A stretch of DNA of 14,708 nucleotides from NCBI GenBank assembly GCA_964646425.1, contig CAZYEI010000031.1:1-14708 (forward strand), written 5' to 3'. This document shows, in pieces, positions 13,853 to 14,708 of the stretch. The stretch's first letter is position 1, and the number at the start of each line of letters is the position of its first letter. The notes beneath the pieces are model-generated. The model had not been told where the DNA came from, did not search any database, and saw only the letters and a program-made list of their open reading frames with translations. The DNA comes from CAZYEI01 sp964646425. GTDB taxonomy: Bacteria; Bacillota_I; Bacilli_A; RFN20; JAISJY01. Both the position numbers and the translations under genes were made by a program.

Positions 13853-14708
13853 ATGGAAATTAAAAATTCATTAACCATGCCAAAGACTGGATTTGAAATG
13901 CGAGGAAATTTGGCACAAAAAGAACCTAAAATTTTAGAAAGGTGGAACAATTTAGATTTATATAATAAAATGCTAAAAAAGAATGAAAAACATCAGTCTT
14001 TTATTTTGCATGATGGACCTCCATATGCTAATGGTGATATTCATACTGGACACGCATTAAACAAAGCATTAAAGGATTTTATTATTCGTTATAAATTAAT
14101 GTCTGGATATTATGCTCCATATATCCCTGGTTGGGATACACATGGACTTCCTATTGAAAATGCTTTAGGAAAGAAAGGCGTAAATCGTAAGACAATGCCT
14201 ATATATGAATTTAGAGAAAAATGCCGTGAATATGCACTTCAACAAGTAGAACGTCAAAAAGCAGGATTTATTCGTTTAGGTAGTATTGGTGATTATAATC
14301 ATCCTTATATAACATTGCAAAAAGAATTTGAAGGCAAACAAATTGAAATATTCTCAAAAATGGCATTAGATGGTTTAATTTACAAAGGCTTAAAACCAGT
14401 ATATTGGTCACCTTCAAGTGAATCTGCATTAGCAGAAGCAGAAATTGAATATCATGATATAAAATCAACATCTATTTATGTCGCTTTTAAAATTAAAGAT
14501 GGCAAAGGCGTATTAGCTGGTGATGAATCTTTTGTTATATGGACTACAACACCATGGACAATTCCAGCAAACTTAGCTATTTGTTTAAATGCCGAATATG
14601 AGTATGGTGTCTTTGAAACAAGCAATCGTGATAAATTAATATTTTTAAAAGAATTTGAAGATACTTTAACAAAAGAATTATCATTAGAGGATGTTAAATT
14701 ATTAAAAA
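13853..14708 (+). CDS. ileS: Isoleucyl-tRNA synthetase, N-terminal part (truncated by window end)
   Basis: This class I aminoacyl-tRNA synthetase charges tRNA-Ile. The frame is open for 285 codons from 13853 to the window edge; full IleRS is about 900-930 residues. The start has GAGGAGG at 13840-13846. The N-terminal TMPKTGFEMRGNLAQKEP is typical of bacterial IleRS. The HIGH-type ATP motif HTGH is at 64-67 within DGPPYANGDIHTGH, followed by GWDTHGLPIE, PVYWSPSSESALAEAEIEY and the start of the CP1 editing domain with WTTTPWTIPANLA. SPSSESALAEAE is the IleRS-specific form, which excludes ValRS and LeuRS. The upstream T-box agrees. Confidence 0.97.
   Translation, partial: MEIKNSLTMPKTGFEMRGNLAQKEPKILERWNNLDLYNKMLKKNEKHQSFILHDGPPYANGDIHTGHALNKALKDFIIRYKLMSGYYAPYIPGWDTHGLPIENALGKKGVNRKTMPIYEFREKCREYALQQVERQKAGFIRLGSIGDYNHPYITLQKEFEGKQIEIFSKMALDGLIYKGLKPVYWSPSSESALAEAEIEYHDIKSTSIYVAFKIKDGKGVLAGDESFVIWTTTPWTIPANLAICLNAEYEYGVFETSNRDKLIFLKEFEDTLTKELSLEDVKLLK

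Noticed and set aside
13702..13950. 82-codon - strand frame across the T-box and ileS start
   Set aside because: It covers a structured leader RNA and a conserved gene on the other strand; it is a chance frame.
1..14708. CRISPR arrays, insertion sequences, tRNA/rRNA genes, phage or defence genes
   Set aside because: Looked for by eye on both strands; no repeat-spacer pattern, transposase motif, tRNA cloverleaf or defence-gene signature was seen.

Overview
The window is very AT-rich (roughly 28-30 % G+C by eye), codes densely and uses the standard bacterial code: TGG is the Trp codon and TGA is a true stop at several ATGA gene junctions. Gene content and order are those of the Bacillota division/cell-wall (dcw) cluster fused to the spoIIG sporulation locus. 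The organism is therefore a low-GC, spore-forming or spore-gene-bearing Gram-positive, probably on the Bacilli/Erysipelotrichia side. That placement is inferred from codon bias and gene order only, with no database search. The DNPR motif of MurE points to meso-diaminopimelate peptidoglycan.

Region 1 (1-10360, all +): the 3' end of a PASTA-domain penicillin-binding protein (its first ~47 bases are frame-disrupted), then murE, mraY, murD, a 101-bp gap, spoVE (an ftsW paralogue), murG, murB, divIB/ftsQ, ftsA and ftsZ. Most junctions overlap or are only a few bases long. Together these genes make lipid II, polymerise it and build the Z-ring.

Region 2 (10361-10815): a bidirectional terminator, one small convergent gene on the - strand for a glycine-zipper membrane protein, and a divergent intergenic region. 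The latter has a perfect Spo0A box core and a TATAAT with a long spacer in front of spoIIGA.

Region 3 (10816-13115): spoIIGA, sigE and sigG, encoding the pro-sigma-E protease, the mother-cell factor sigma E and the forespore factor sigma G. The sigG ribosome-binding site is locked in an 8-bp hairpin. A possible sigG promoter lies across the hairpin's upstream arm. A terminator overlaps the end of sigG.

Region 4 (13116-14708): sepF with its own sigma-A-type promoter, then a complete T-box leader (promoter, stem I, antiterminator/terminator) and the 5' part of ileS, which runs off the window.

Nothing here is a wholly unknown multi-gene system. The best leads are the sigG hairpin/promoter arrangement, the glycine-zipper orphan, an FtsA without its usual C-terminal membrane anchor, and the SD-less start of spoVE.
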